Assembly: GCF_009725235.1 (NCBI RefSeq)
Contig: NZ_WJFC01000040.1
Coordinates: forward strand, 13,848 to 77,847
Reading direction: 5' to 3'
From: Scytonema sp. UIC 10036
GTDB taxonomy: Bacteria > Cyanobacteriota > Cyanobacteriia > Cyanobacteriales > Nostocaceae
DNA length: 64,000 nucleotides
This document shows, in pieces, positions 28,591-38,937 of this stretch. Every line of letters begins with the position of its first letter. The first letter of the stretch is position 1. Position numbers and translations under genes: made by a program. The notes under the pieces are model-generated. The model saw only the letters and a program-made list of their open reading frames with translations, was not told where the DNA came from and made no database searches.

Positions 28591-28609
28591 ATTGGCGAAG
28601 GTATTGATT

Positions 28610-28804
28610 ATGCCCAGTAAAAAGATTTACGTTCGAGAATATAAAGTCAGAGCGCATAAACGCATTATTCATACCAGGATTTACAACTTTATTTGTCAAG
28701 CCTGTCGTGCTGCAGTGCAAAGAGAAACTTACTGTACTGGTTGTCCAAAGTATGGAAACATATGCAATGGCGTAGAAAGTAAATGTTTGCGTACTAAGGA
28801 TTAG
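28610..28804 (+). CDS. Small Cys-rich protein, possible zinc ribbon
   Basis: This is a 64-residue basic protein starting [18 protein letters not shown]. Two CxxC-like knuckles (CQAC and CTGC) are visible, plus further Cys residues in the C-terminal half. I do not recognise the family with certainty. The frame begins 20 bases after the IS remnant ends and uses ATG, with no strong ribosome-binding site. It lies upstream of the zinc-starvation genes, but no Zur-like box precedes it. Confidence 0.5.
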   Translation: MPSKKIYVREYKVRAHKRIIHTRIYNFICQACRAAVQRETYCTGCPKYGNICNGVESKCLRTKD

Positions 28805-28970
28805 TGCTCACCGGAGTGCAAAAGCTGGGAGAAGTGATTAATCCTGAGAATATCAATCTTCTCCCCTTGTCTTCAGTTCCTCTCAAGGAGCGATCGCTCT
28901 AAACACGTAAAATCAGGTAATCACCTCATCGGAAGGATTGCTAGCTAGAGCAACAAATTTTCCGCTATCA

Positions 28971-28985
28971 TAGTAACGATTGTCA
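28971..28985 (+). promoter_or_regulatory. Zur-like box upstream of thrS2
   Basis: TAGTAACGATTGTCA, read on the other strand as TGACAATCGTTACTA, matches the cyanobacterial Zur dyad TGATAAT-n-ATTATCA at 10 of 14 positions. It ends 13 bases before the thrS2 start codon. The same placement is kept before the thrS2 fragment at 38379. Confidence 0.6.
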
Positions 28986-28998
28986 TTATACTGTAGAT

Positions 28999-30843
28999 AT
29001 GGTCAGTTCCTTAACCCAGTCCCAGGACAACTTAAGCCAGCACGACAGCGAAAAACTCGTGCGGATTCGTCACACATGCGCTCATATCATGGCAATGGCA
29101 GTGCAAAAGCTATTTCCAGGGACTAAACTAGCAACTGGTCCGGTCACAGAAAATGGGTTTTACTACGACTTTGATTGTCCAGTCAGCATCACTACAGACG
29201 ACTTGGACAAAATTGAGAACCAAATGTGGTGGATAATCAAAGCGAACTTGCCTATCATCCGCGAGGAGGTACAACGAGAGGAAATTCGTACCGAAATTGC
29301 CGAGTTGAACGAACCATTAAAATTAGAAATATTAGAACATATTCCACCAAAGGAGACAATCACCCGCTATTTTATTGGCAGTCCCGATACTGGTAAACCG
29401 GAATCTTCATTGTTCGTCACAGATATTCAACCAGCAAGTGACTATTGGTGGGACTTGTGCGCGGGACCACACGTTAACTTTACTGGAGAAATCCAACCTG
29501 ATGCCTTTAAATTGTTGAATGTTGCTGGTGCTTATTGGCAAGGAGATGAAACCAAACCCCAACTGCAACGCATTTATGGCACAGCATGGGAAACAAAAGA
29601 AGAACTACTTGCTTACCTGAAACAGAGAGAAGAAGCCTTACGCCGCGACCACAGAAAGTTAGGGCAAGAACTCAACTTGTTCAGCATTCAAGAAGATGCT
29701 GGAGGTGGGTTAGTATTTTGGCATCCGAAAGGAGCAAGCATTCGCTATATTATTGAAGATTATTGGCGTCAAGCGCATCTAGAATCTGGTTATCAATTAC
29801 TCTACACACCTCACATCGCAAACCTCGAATTATGGAAAACATCAGGTCATTTTGACTTTTATCAAGAGAATATGTTTGACTCAATGGAGGTGGAAAATCA
29901 GGCTTATCAAATCAAGCCGATGAATTGTCCATTTCATGTATTAACATACAAGCATCAACTACATTCCTATCGAGAATTCCCCTTGAGATGGGCAGAATTA
30001 GGAACAGTTTATCGTTTTGAACGTTCTGGGGCGCTACATGGTTTGATGAGAGTCAGAGGATTTACCCAAGATGACGCTCACATCTTCTGTTTACCCAACC
30101 AAATTGCAGATGAAATCTTAGGAGTTTTAAATCTCACAGAGCAGATTTTGTCAGATTTTGGCTTTAAAAATTATGAAGTAAATCTTTCTACCCGTCCTGG
30201 TAAATCAGTAGGGAGTGATGAAGTATGGGAGTTAGCAACTTCAGCATTAAGTCAAGCTTTGAATGCAAAAGGTTGGAATTATATTGTCGATGAAGGTGGT
30301 GGTGCTTTCTATGGTCCCAAAATTGACATCAAAATTCAAGATGCTATTGGTCGTCTCTGGCAATGTTCCACTATTCAAGTAGATTTTAATTTACCAGAAC
30401 GGTTTGATATGGAATATATTGCCCCTGATGGGAGTCGCCAGCGCCCAATTATGATTCATCGAGCTATTTTTGGCTCTTTGGAACGCTTTTTTGGGATTTT
30501 GATTGAGAATTATGCTGGTAATTTTCCCTTATGGTTAGCACCAGTGCAACTGCGCCTATTACCTGTAAGCGATGAATTTCGGGAGTATGCAGAATCAGTG
30601 GCAATTTCTTTAAAAAAAGCTGGTATTAAGGTAGAAGTAGATAGTAGCGGTGAGCGTTTGGGCAAGCAAATTCGCACAGCCGAGTTAGAAAAAGTTCCAG
30701 TTGTTGCTGTCGTGGGTAAAAAAGAGGTGGAGAATCAAAATTTAAGTGTGAGAACTAGACAGTCCGGCGATTTAGGCGTCCTAAAGCTCGATGAACTTCT
30801 GCATCAGTTACAAGCAGCTATAGACTCCAAAACAGTCATTTAA
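28999..30843 (+). CDS. thrS: Threonine--tRNA ligase, zinc-starvation paralogue (ThrRS2)
   Basis: This is a 614-residue class II synthetase. It starts directly with the editing domain (RIRHTCAHIMAMAVQKLFPG...) and lacks the N-terminal TGS domain found in many ThrRS. The catalytic core has motif 2 YRFERSGALHGLMRVRGFTQDD and motif 3 RAIFGSLERFFGIL. The three zinc ligands are present: Cys in KPMNCPFHV, His in TQDDAHIF and His in MIHRAIFG. The anticodon-binding domain follows (VQLRLLPVSDE). Anabaena has a second ThrRS induced by zinc limitation. The Zur-like box and zinc-gene neighbours make this the likely equivalent, with a housekeeping copy elsewhere. Confidence 0.95.
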   Translation: MVSSLTQSQDNLSQHDSEKLVRIRHTCAHIMAMAVQKLFPGTKLATGPVTENGFYYDFDCPVSITTDDLDKIENQMWWIIKANLPIIREEVQREEIRTEIAELNEPLKLEILEHIPPKETITRYFIGSPDTGKPESSLFVTDIQPASDYWWDLCAGPHVNFTGEIQPDAFKLLNVAGAYWQGDETKPQLQRIYGTAWETKEELLAYLKQREEALRRDHRKLGQELNLFSIQEDAGGGLVFWHPKGASIRYIIEDYWRQAHLESGYQLLYTPHIANLELWKTSGHFDFYQENMFDSMEVENQAYQIKPMNCPFHVLTYKHQLHSYREFPLRWAELGTVYRFERSGALHGLMRVRGFTQDDAHIFCLPNQIADEILGVLNLTEQILSDFGFKNYEVNLSTRPGKSVGSDEVWELATSALSQALNAKGWNYIVDEGGGAFYGPKIDIKIQDAIGRLWQCSTIQVDFNLPERFDMEYIAPDGSRQRPIMIHRAIFGSLERFFGILIENYAGNFPLWLAPVQLRLLPVSDEFREYAESVAISLKKAGIKVEVDSSGERLGKQIRTAELEKVPVVAVVGKKEVENQNLSVRTRQSGDLGVLKLDELLHQLQAAIDSKTVI

Positions 30844-30939
30844 ACACAATCACAGACAAAAACAAAAATTTATTACTACGTCTAGTAGGGATTCTAACAC
30901 GGATTCCACCCCCACCCTATGGAGATGGGGAGATAAAAA

Positions 30940-30996
30940 GTGGTTAGTGGCTAAAAACAACTACTAACCACTAACCACTAACCACTAACCACTAAC
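30940..30996. repeat. Heptamer repeat hairpin (TGGTTAG / CTAACCA)
   Basis: GTGGTTAGTGG faces several CTAACCA units in inverted orientation, so the transcript could form a stem between thrS2 and the COG0523 gene. It has the same repeat family and arrangement as between kdpA and kdpB. Confidence 0.75.
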
Positions 30997-31028
30997 AATT
31001 TTGAAATTTCTAGAAGTGTGAATTGATT

Positions 31029-32078
31029 ATGGCTCAACTAACAGCATCAACTTCAAACTCAAGTCTCGATCTTCCCAAACTAGGAATGCCTGTTACCATT
31101 ATCACTGGATTTTTAGGAAGTGGGAAAACTACACTGCTCAATCAAATTCTCAAAAATAAACAAGATTTAAAAGTCGCCGTACTTGTGAATGAGTTTGGTG
31201 ATATTAATATCGATAGCCAATTGTTAATTTCTCTAGAGCAAGATATGGTAGAACTCAGCAATGGCTGTATATGCTGCACAATAAATGATAGTCTAGTTGA
31301 TGCAGTTTATCGGGTTTTAGAACGAGAAGAACCCATTGATTATCTGGTAATTGAAACGACTGGTGTTGCCGATACCCTACCGATTATTTTAACGTTTCTT
31401 GGCACAGAACTAAAGTATTTAACAAACCTCGACTCTATTATCACAGTGGTAGACTCAGAGGGATTTGACTCGAATCATTTCGATAGTGAAGCTGCTTTAA
31501 AACAAATTATTTATGGAGATATTATTCTTTTAAATAAAACAGACCTCGTAACTCCAGAAAAACTAGAAGAAGTAGAAAATTTTATCAATGATGTAAAATT
31601 TGGGGCGAAAATTCTGCACACCAAATATGGGGAGGTAGCATTACCATTAATTCTAGGTGTAGGGTTAACTCCAACAGATGAGTATACTGCCAATATTGCT
31701 GAAGATACTCACGAGCACGAACACCATCATGACCATGACCACGAGCATCATCACGAACATGAGCATCACGAACATCACTCCCATCATTTAGAAAATGATG
31801 GATTTATTTCAATATCTTTCCAAGCTGATAGACCATTTGATGTTCATAAATTTGAAAGTTTTCTCACCGAAGAAATGCCACAAGAGGTCTTTCGAGCTAA
31901 GGGGATTTTGTGGTTTAGTGATAGTGACTTACGTCATAATATTTTTCAAATGAGCGGTCTTCGTTACAACTTACACGCTGATGGATGGCTTACTCCACCT
32001 AAAAATCAAGTAGTTTTTATTGGAAGAAAGTTAGATATCGGTCAAATTTACTTGCAGCTTAACAAATGTTTGGTATGA
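31029..32078 (+). CDS. COG0523 GTPase with His-rich loop (putative zinc metallochaperone)
   Basis: This is a 349-residue G3E GTPase of the CobW/YciC/ZigA type. Walker A is GFLGSGKTTLLN (~28-39), the metal-binding CxCC motif is in SNGCICCTIND (~82), and NKTD provides guanine specificity. A ~35-residue His/Asp/Glu stretch (~222-256, HEHEHHHDHDHEHHH-like) precedes the CobW C-terminal domain (FDVHKFESFLTEEMPQ). Such proteins are Zur-regulated and are thought to deliver zinc to priority enzymes. Lying between thrS2 and folE, it may serve those products. The ATG at 31029 is preferred to a TTG two codons upstream. Confidence 0.93.
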   Translation: MAQLTASTSNSSLDLPKLGMPVTIITGFLGSGKTTLLNQILKNKQDLKVAVLVNEFGDINIDSQLLISLEQDMVELSNGCICCTINDSLVDAVYRVLEREEPIDYLVIETTGVADTLPIILTFLGTELKYLTNLDSIITVVDSEGFDSNHFDSEAALKQIIYGDIILLNKTDLVTPEKLEEVENFINDVKFGAKILHTKYGEVALPLILGVGLTPTDEYTANIAEDTHEHEHHHDHDHEHHHEHEHHEHHSHHLENDGFISISFQADRPFDVHKFESFLTEEMPQEVFRAKGILWFSDSDLRHNIFQMSGLRYNLHADGWLTPPKNQVVFIGRKLDIGQIYLQLNKCLV

Positions 32079-32196
32079 TTAAGTAGTGTTAAGCGATCGC
32101 TCAACTGAGTTAATAGTTATAATTCATTATTCTCCAATTGAATTATAGCTCTTGACTATTAACTAAATCATAATTTCCTCCAATTGAACCAAGAAA

Positions 32197-32844
32197 ATGA
32201 CTCTATCGATTCGTCCCGATACAAATTCTGCTGCTCAGATGTTGCCATCTCTATCTACTCAGCAGTTGCCAACTGTAACAGAAGCCGAAATGATGCAGGC
32301 TGTGCGTACTTTGCTTATTGGATTAGGAGAAAATCCAGATAGAGAAGGATTGAAAGATACTCCCAAACGAGTTGTCAAAGCTTTACAATTTTTGACAAAA
32401 GGATATTATGAATCTTTAGACGATCTGCTAAATGGAGCAGTCTTTACAGAAGATGCCAATGAAATGGTGTTAGTCAGGGATATCGATATTTTTAGTTCCT
32501 GCGAGCATCATATTCTGCCAATTATTGGTCGCGCTCATGTTGCTTACATTCCAAATGGTAAGGTGATAGGATTATCAAAAATTGCCCGCATTTGTGAAAT
32601 GTATGCCCGACGGTTGCAAGTGCAAGAACGTCTCACTCTACAAATTGCTGATGCGCTGCAAGGTTTACTCAAACCCCAAGGGGTTGCAGTGGTCATAGAA
32701 GCAACTCATATGTGTATGGTGATGCGAGGCGTGCAAAAACCAGGTTCTTGGACTGTCACTAGTGCAATGCGCGGTGTGTTTGCAGAAGACGCACGAACTC
32801 GTGAGGAGTTTATGAACTTGATCCGGCACAACGCTAAGTTTTAG
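32197..32844 (+). CDS. folE: GTP cyclohydrolase I (type IA)
   Basis: This is a 215-residue enzyme that converts GTP to dihydroneopterin triphosphate, the first step of folate/pterin synthesis. The ~30-residue N-terminal leader is variable. The core contains the zinc ligands in [11 protein letters not shown] (Cys, His) and [11 protein letters not shown] (second Cys), plus [23 protein letters not shown]. It is the zinc-dependent class, not the alternative FolE2 (IB), so it would need metal delivery under starvation. It sits 118 bases after the COG0523 gene. A duplicate housekeeping folE probably exists elsewhere. Confidence 0.93.
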   Translation: MTLSIRPDTNSAAQMLPSLSTQQLPTVTEAEMMQAVRTLLIGLGENPDREGLKDTPKRVVKALQFLTKGYYESLDDLLNGAVFTEDANEMVLVRDIDIFSSCEHHILPIIGRAHVAYIPNGKVIGLSKIARICEMYARRLQVQERLTLQIADALQGLLKPQGVAVVIEATHMCMVMRGVQKPGSWTVTSAMRGVFAEDARTREEFMNLIRHNAKF

Positions 32845-32923
32845 TAACTTTATCAAACCTGGGCAATGGTAGCAAGAGTTGTCATTGCCTTGCACTACCT
32901 TCAAGATAAAAGGCAATTTCAAT

Positions 32924-33634
32924 ATGAATAAAGAGCAGAGCCGCTTTGATTTTGACTCAAATCCAACATTCCAAACGATAGATTATGCCGTAGCAGCACG
33001 TAGTTTTGTGCCCGGTTATGAGTCGATATTCAATATGGCAGTTGCGCTCTTGGATGCAAGTGTGCCAGAGCAGGCTCATCTACTAATTGTGGCAGCTGGC
33101 GGCGGTATGGAACTCATAACTTTTGGTCAAGCGCGATCGCACTGGCTTTTTACAGGCGTTGACCCTTGGGCAAAAATGCTGGCAACCGCCCAAGAAAAAG
33201 TAGCCAAACAAGGGTTAACAAACCGGGTCAAGCTCCACCAGGGGTTAACCCATGAACTGCCTCTCACTCCCCTGTATGATGCAGCAACTTGCATTCTTGC
33301 TATGCACTTTCTCCCTGATGACGGAGCAAAACTGTCACTACTTCAAAGTATTTCGCAACGTCTCAAACCAGGAGCTAAATTTATTCTGGTTGATTTGTGT
33401 GAGGAGAAAGGCTCAGAAAGGTTTAACGATTTCCTAAAAGCTTACAAATATCACGCACGTAACTTAGGAATGTCGCCAGAAATAGTAGAGGAAACAGCAA
33501 GCAAAGTCGTACATCTCGATTGTATCTCTGAGGAAAGAACGATTGAACTATTACAAGAAGCAAATTTTAGCAAGATTAATCGATTTTTCACAGCCCTCTG
33601 GTTCAGAGGTTGGATAGCAACAAAAAATACTTAA
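32924..33634 (+). CDS. Class I SAM-dependent methyltransferase in the zinc island
   Basis: This is a 236-residue protein. Motif I HLLIVAAGGGMELITFG, the acidic loop FTGVDPWAKMLATAQEK and YDAATCILAMHFLPDDGA / LKPGAKFILVDLCEE are typical of methyltransferase_25/11 folds. The ATG at 32924 is chosen because homology starts just after it. It follows folE closely and precedes hisI by 35 bases, so it probably belongs to the same transcription unit. The substrate is unknown. Confidence 0.83.
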   Translation: MNKEQSRFDFDSNPTFQTIDYAVAARSFVPGYESIFNMAVALLDASVPEQAHLLIVAAGGGMELITFGQARSHWLFTGVDPWAKMLATAQEKVAKQGLTNRVKLHQGLTHELPLTPLYDAATCILAMHFLPDDGAKLSLLQSISQRLKPGAKFILVDLCEEKGSERFNDFLKAYKYHARNLGMSPEIVEETASKVVHLDCISEERTIELLQEANFSKINRFFTALWFRGWIATKNT

Positions 33635-33669
33635 TGTTCCAGAAGTTTAATTATCTGTAGTAAACGCTA

Positions 33670-34020
33670 ATGAATCAAAATTTATTGTGGGTTGAAAAAC
33701 TTAAGTTTAACGAGCGAGATTTAATTCCTGCCATAGCGCAAGATTACCGCGATGGTACTGTTTTGATGATGGCTTGGATGAACTCGGAATCAATTCAAAA
33801 AACATTATCCACAGGGGAAGCTCATTATTTGAGTCGTTCGCGTTCCCAATTATGGCATAAAGGCGCAACATCTGGACATATTCAAAAAGTAAAAGAGCTT
33901 TTTTACGACTGTGACGGAGATACCATCTTGCTAAAAGTTGACCAAATTGGTGAGATTGCTTGTCACACTGGCGCGAGAAGTTGTTTTTTTAATGCTGTGC
34001 AAATTTATCCTCAATCTTAA
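33670..34020 (+). CDS. hisI: Phosphoribosyl-AMP cyclohydrolase
   Basis: This is a 116-residue stand-alone HisI, which opens the purine ring of PR-AMP in histidine synthesis and is not fused to HisE. Conserved blocks are RDGTVLMMAWMNSESIQKTL, GEAHYLSRSRSQLWHKGATSGH and YDCDGDTILLKVDQIGEIACHTGARSCFF (in parts). All three zinc Cys residues (DCD, ACHTG, RSC) and the Mg-binding Asp cluster are kept. HisI paralogues are recurrent neighbours of COG0523/Zur genes. Cyanobacteria normally carry a HisIE fusion for routine use. Confidence 0.93.
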   Translation: MNQNLLWVEKLKFNERDLIPAIAQDYRDGTVLMMAWMNSESIQKTLSTGEAHYLSRSRSQLWHKGATSGHIQKVKELFYDCDGDTILLKVDQIGEIACHTGARSCFFNAVQIYPQS

Positions 34021-34139
34021 TTTTTGAATTGATTATGACTCTGACAATTTACAACACCCTCACACGTTGCAAAGAACCTTATTCTCAATTAGATAAAAAT
34101 GATTATTATTACATTTTATGTCTGTACCAAACATTAGAG

Positions 34140-34991
34140 TTAGACATTGCGCGTTCGCCCCTGTCCTAAGACACCCAATCGAGGTAATGCCATTGCCGTT
34201 AGAAAAATCGCCAATTGGGTTGCTACAATACTAGGACCTGATGGCAAATTGAACCCCGCAGAAAAGAGTATTCCAATCACCGCACTCAACGCCCCTAGCC
34301 CCGCCGATAGCACGACGTAGTTGGCAAATGTACGACTCAGCAACCGGGCGGCACAGGCAGGAATCACCACAAACGCACTCACCAGTAATACCCCGATCGC
34401 CTTAATCGAAATTCCCACCACCAGCGACAGCAGCACAATAAACGCTGCGCGATGAGCCGAAACCGACACACCACGAGCGATCGCCAGTGGTTCATGCAGC
34501 GTCAACAACATTTGCGATCGCAACGTGAGCATAATAAAGAGGGTACAAACCAGCAACAACCCCGTACTAAAGACTAAATCCGGTTCTTGCACTGCCAGAA
34601 TATCGCCAAACAAAAGATTATTCAGTCCCCCTTTGTACTGTCCCACAAAACTGAGCATAATAATGGCGATCGCCAATGACGAGGAATAAATGATGTTGAG
34701 TAAAGCATCCGTCCACAAGCGAGTCCGTTCCAGCAGGTACGTCACGACCAAAGCAAATACAACCGCAAAAGGGAGCAATACCACCGAGGGATTTAACCCC
34801 AGGAGCAAGCCGATGCTAATGCCTAACAATGCAGAGTGACCCAACGCATCGCTGAAGAAAGACAACTGGCGCAAGATTGTAAAACTGCCCAGCATTCCCC
34901 CCATCAATCCGGTGAGAATGCCGCCGAGCATGGCGCGTTGCATGAAGGGATATTGGAATAATTCGAGGATGCGGGTGAGTTCAGTCGGCAT
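34140..34991 (-). CDS. znuB: Zinc ABC transporter permease
   Basis: This is a 283-residue ABC-3 family permease. About eight hydrophobic segments are visible, including MQRAMLGGILTGLMGGMLGSF, LSFFSDALGHSALLGISIG (the family's conserved His-containing segment) and SIKAIGVLLVSAFVVIPACAARLL. It follows znuC by 20 bases and is the last gene of the hemB-znuA-znuC-znuB unit. The DNA of this unit is visibly richer in G+C than the genes on either side. Confidence 0.95.
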   Translation of the reverse strand: MPTELTRILELFQYPFMQRAMLGGILTGLMGGMLGSFTILRQLSFFSDALGHSALLGISIGLLLGLNPSVVLLPFAVVFALVVTYLLERTRLWTDALLNIIYSSSLAIAIIMLSFVGQYKGGLNNLLFGDILAVQEPDLVFSTGLLLVCTLFIMLTLRSQMLLTLHEPLAIARGVSVSAHRAAFIVLLSLVVGISIKAIGVLLVSAFVVIPACAARLLSRTFANYVVLSAGLGALSAVIGILFSAGFNLPSGPSIVATQLAIFLTAMALPRLGVLGQGRTRNV

Positions 34992-35011
34992 AAGGGAGTG
35001 GGGAGTAAGGG

Positions 35012-35776
35012 CTAACAGTGATGGTGATAGCGAACGAATTCAGAGCCATAGGCAGCAGAAAGATTGTCGGGAGAAAGGGCAACTTCTGGGGTTCCCTGAC
35101 AAAGTAAAGTGCGATTGAGACACAGAACGCGATCGCAATGCCGCCGCACCATATTTAGATCGTGAGAGATTTGCAAAATTGTCCAGCCTTGCTCAAGCTT
35201 AAGTTGATAGAGCAATTGATAAAACTCAGTTTCACCGCGCATATCCAATCCTGCCGGAGCTTCATCTAGAATCAACAATCGACGTGGGTAAACCAGGCAA
35301 TATGCCAGCAACACCCGCTTCGTTTCACCTCCAGAAAGCCCACCGATCGGTTGCTGTCTAAGATGGAGTGCATCTACCTTGGCTAAAGCATCTCGAACGG
35401 CATGACGACGTTTTCTACTGTTTGCCCAAGGCAGTTGAAATCCTAGCCTGTCCCAGCCCAAACCGACCAGTTCTTCCACCGTCATCGGGATACGGCGATC
35501 AAATAGGAAGTTTTGTGGCAGGTAGGCAATCTGTTGACGGATCTGTGGCGCGAGTGAACCTTTGCGGCTCAACGGTTGCCCCAGAATGAAAACGTTCCCA
35601 GTAAGACGCGGCAGAATACCCAGAATGGCTTGCACCAGCGTACTTTTGCCTGCCCCATTCGGGCCAACGATCGCCGTATCGGTGCCTGCCTCCAGGGAAA
35701 AGGAAACATCCTGCACCGCCGCGTAGGTTTCACGGGTAATCGTGAGTTGCTCAACTGCAAGTACAACTTCTTTCAA
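35012..35776 (-). CDS. znuC: Zinc ABC transporter ATPase
   Basis: This is a 254-residue ATPase with Walker A VGPNGAGKSTLVQA, Q-loop AYLPQNFLFDRRIPMTVEELV (typical of Mn/Zn transporters), signature LSGGETKRVLLAYCL, Walker B LLILDEAPAGLD and switch LQISHDLNMVRRHCD. The start is TTG at 35776, with GGAGGG about 10 bases upstream. It lies 14 bases after znuA. It energises ZnuB for periplasmic zinc uptake. Confidence 0.95.
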   Translation of the reverse strand: MKEVVLAVEQLTITRETYAAVQDVSFSLEAGTDTAIVGPNGAGKSTLVQAILGILPRLTGNVFILGQPLSRKGSLAPQIRQQIAYLPQNFLFDRRIPMTVEELVGLGWDRLGFQLPWANSRKRRHAVRDALAKVDALHLRQQPIGGLSGGETKRVLLAYCLVYPRRLLILDEAPAGLDMRGETEFYQLLYQLKLEQGWTILQISHDLNMVRRHCDRVLCLNRTLLCQGTPEVALSPDNLSAAYGSEFVRYHHHC

Positions 35777-35790
35777 GTCAAAAAGCCCTC

Positions 35791-36897
35791 CTAAAACCTG
35801 AACCCAACTCGCTGTGGCACTACTGCAACAGGCTGAGGCATCCAGATGGGCAACACAGATTGGGTTGAACCACCTAAAGCAGTGACTAAACTCTGCACGT
35901 TCTGACGCATGGTTGTGATGTAATAGTTCGGTTCCAGGGCTTCGGAACCACCAGTTTCAATCGGATTAAAGGTGCCGATCTTGACATTTAGATCCTTTGC
36001 CAGCCCTGCAAACGCATTTTCTCCAGCTTGAGGTTCCGTCAGAATCGCTTTGAGATTAGATTCCTTCACTTCATCTGTCACCCGTTTGACATCATTCGGC
36101 GATGGATTTTCTTCCGGCACATCTACCAAGAAATTGGCTTTCAAGTTATAGCTCTGGGCAAAGTAGGGGGCAAAGTCATGGAAGGCAACAAAGGTTTTAC
36201 CCGCATAGGGTTGCAGTTTTTTTGTGATTTCAGCATCTAAATCTCGCAGTTGTTTGATATAAGCGGCTGCGTTTGCCGTGTAGGTTTCCTTTCCACCAGG
36301 GTCAGCCGCAATCAGTCCATCTCGAATGTTTTCAACTTGTTCAATGGCACGTTTGGGATCGAGCCAGATATGAGGATTGTATTTTCCATGATCGTGTCCA
36401 TGTCCGGCTTCTGCTTTTTCATTTGCGCCATGCTCGTGGTCATGACCCTCGATCGACTCACTGGCGATCGTTTTCACGCCCTGACTCGAATCAATCACTT
36501 TCAGATTAGCATTGCCCGCATTCTTGACCAGATCCTCCAGAAATTCCTCCATCTCCAGCCCGTTCTGCACCAGCACATCGGCTTTAGCCAGCTTTTGGGC
36601 ATCCTCTGGTCTTGCCTGAAAATCATGGGGACCGACATTGGTTGGCAGTAGCTGTGTCACTTCGGCGCGATCGCCCGCCACCGCTTTTGTAAACTGAGTG
36701 ATGGGTAAAAACGTTGTCACCACTTGCAACTCATCCGTTGTTGCTGCGGTCGTCGATTGAGCCTGCGAATTTGAGCTGGTCGAAGGTGCATTTGCCGCAC
36801 AACTGCCTAAACTAAGGGCGATCGCGGATACAACCACTACGGAAAACCGACGAATGAGATTGTTGGATGGCGGTAATTTTGTTTTTGAATGAATCAT
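35791..36897 (-). CDS. znuA: Zinc ABC transporter substrate-binding protein (lipoprotein)
   Basis: This is a 368-residue cluster A-I binding protein. The lipobox LSLGSC (~25-30) follows a hydrophobic signal. The zinc ligands are the His in NVGPHDFQARPEDA, the His in KYNPHIWLDPKR, the His in FVAFHDFAPYFAQ and a C-terminal Asp/Glu region. A charged His-rich loop (GHDHEHGANEKAEAGHGHDHG, split in two halves; ~150-170) marks the zinc-specific subclass. The ATG at 36897 is preferred; a GTG lies 5 codons upstream. It is cotranscribed with hemB upstream and znuCB downstream. Confidence 0.94.
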   Translation of the reverse strand: MIHSKTKLPPSNNLIRRFSVVVVSAIALSLGSCAANAPSTSSNSQAQSTTAATTDELQVVTTFLPITQFTKAVAGDRAEVTQLLPTNVGPHDFQARPEDAQKLAKADVLVQNGLEMEEFLEDLVKNAGNANLKVIDSSQGVKTIASESIEGHDHEHGANEKAEAGHGHDHGKYNPHIWLDPKRAIEQVENIRDGLIAADPGGKETYTANAAAYIKQLRDLDAEITKKLQPYAGKTFVAFHDFAPYFAQSYNLKANFLVDVPEENPSPNDVKRVTDEVKESNLKAILTEPQAGENAFAGLAKDLNVKIGTFNPIETGGSEALEPNYYITTMRQNVQSLVTALGGSTQSVLPIWMPQPVAVVPQRVGFRF

Positions 36898-36970
36898 GTG
36901 AAAGGTTCTCACAACGAATTGGGAAAGTGAAGGGGTGATGGGGTGATGAGGTAGATGGACTACTCCCTCC

Positions 36971-38065
<1,095 letters not shown>

Positions 38066-38351
38066 CTATTCTACAGCACCCACTGTAAAAACTGACTCTT
38101 CATCATTGGTGGGGTATTTGCAGTTAATTGCGAATTGCTCAAGGGTTTTTCCAAAAAATGTATCTAAGAATACGGTTTTTTTGACAACGATCGATCTTAT
38201 ACGCATCTTTCTGTGGGAGATGGGCTACGCCCCGCCATAGGCGATCGCAGAACTTTTAGGTCTACTGAATTTACTAGTTGCAGCATACAACGTTAGCGCC
38301 CTATCTTTTTTCGATCCAGATTGCACCATCAAACTTTATTTTACGCTACTA

Positions 38352-38366
38352 TGAGAAAAATTATTA
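38352..38366 (+). promoter_or_regulatory. Zur-like box upstream of a thrS2 fragment
   Basis: TGAGAAAAATTATTA matches the Zur dyad at 11 of 14 positions. It stands 12 bases before the ATG of the thrS2 fragment, as in the complete gene. The regulatory site has outlived the gene. Confidence 0.55.
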
Positions 38367-38378
38367 TTATATTTTGAT

Positions 38379-38480
38379 ATGGTCAGTTCCTTAACCAAGT
38401 CCCAGGATAACCTAACCCAGTACAACACTGAGAAACTGGTGTGGATTCGTCATACCTGCGCCCATATTATGGCAATGGCA
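38379..38480 (+). pseudogene. 5' fragment of a thrS2 duplicate
   Basis: These ~100 bases start with ATGGTCAGTTCCTTAACC and track the first 34 codons of thrS2 at 28999 closely (SSLTxSQDNLxQ...EKLVxIRHTCAHIMAMA), with scattered substitutions. The similarity stops abruptly at the GCAATGGCA codons, where another gene fragment begins. The divergence suggests an old duplication or an import from a related strain. Confidence 0.85.
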
Positions 38481-38720
38481 ATTACGTTGGACGCGATGGA
38501 CGTGAATTTTTATCTGTAGGTGGCACTTCAATAGCAAACCCCAATTACAATCGCCTGACTTTTCTATTTTCCCATCTATTCGAGGAGGCGACCAATAACC
38601 ATTTCCACGCTATTGGAGCCTAAAGCGTTACAGGTGGGACGCCAGAAAACCCAATTATTTCATCAACAAGCACTAACAACCGAGCTTATGGTGCTCTAGC
38701 ACAGTTGACTGTTACACCAA
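38481..38720 (+). pseudogene. Fragment of an All3515-like, Zur-repressed secreted protein
   Basis: The stretch YVGRDGREFLSVGGTSIANPNYNRLTFLFSHLFEE...NHFHAIGA (in parts) is followed by a stop. Fainter similarity continues after it (ENPI...STSTNNR...LAQLTVTPSDRF). It resembles the family of cyanobacterial PEP-CTERM proteins typified by Anabaena All3515, which is Zur-repressed. The fragment is fused head-on to the thrS2 5' piece. Both are zinc-response genes, so this is a deletion scar between two Zur targets. Confidence 0.6.
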
Positions 38721-38792
38721 GCGATCGCTTTTTGCTAGTGAGAAATTTTTGTTCAACAAAGCCTTCTGATTACCGAATTTAGTATGCTATAC

Positions 38793-38807
38793 TGTTAATC
38801 CTTCTCA
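38793..38807 (+). promoter_or_regulatory. Zur-like box upstream of the CobW-like GTPase operon
   Basis: TGTTAATCCTTCTCA matches the Zur dyad at 11 of 14 positions. It is about 130 bases before the ATG at 38938 and would control the GTPase and the two phosphoesterase-like genes behind it. Confidence 0.55.
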
Positions 38808-38937
38808 TTTTTATAAGAAAAACCGCTGAAAACCCTTGAGGTTGAGACTCATTAATGAATAGAAATCTACGATTATTTCTTTACGGCATCCAGTCCCAGA
38901 TGAATTATAAATTCTCAATTCCGAATTATGTTTGAAT

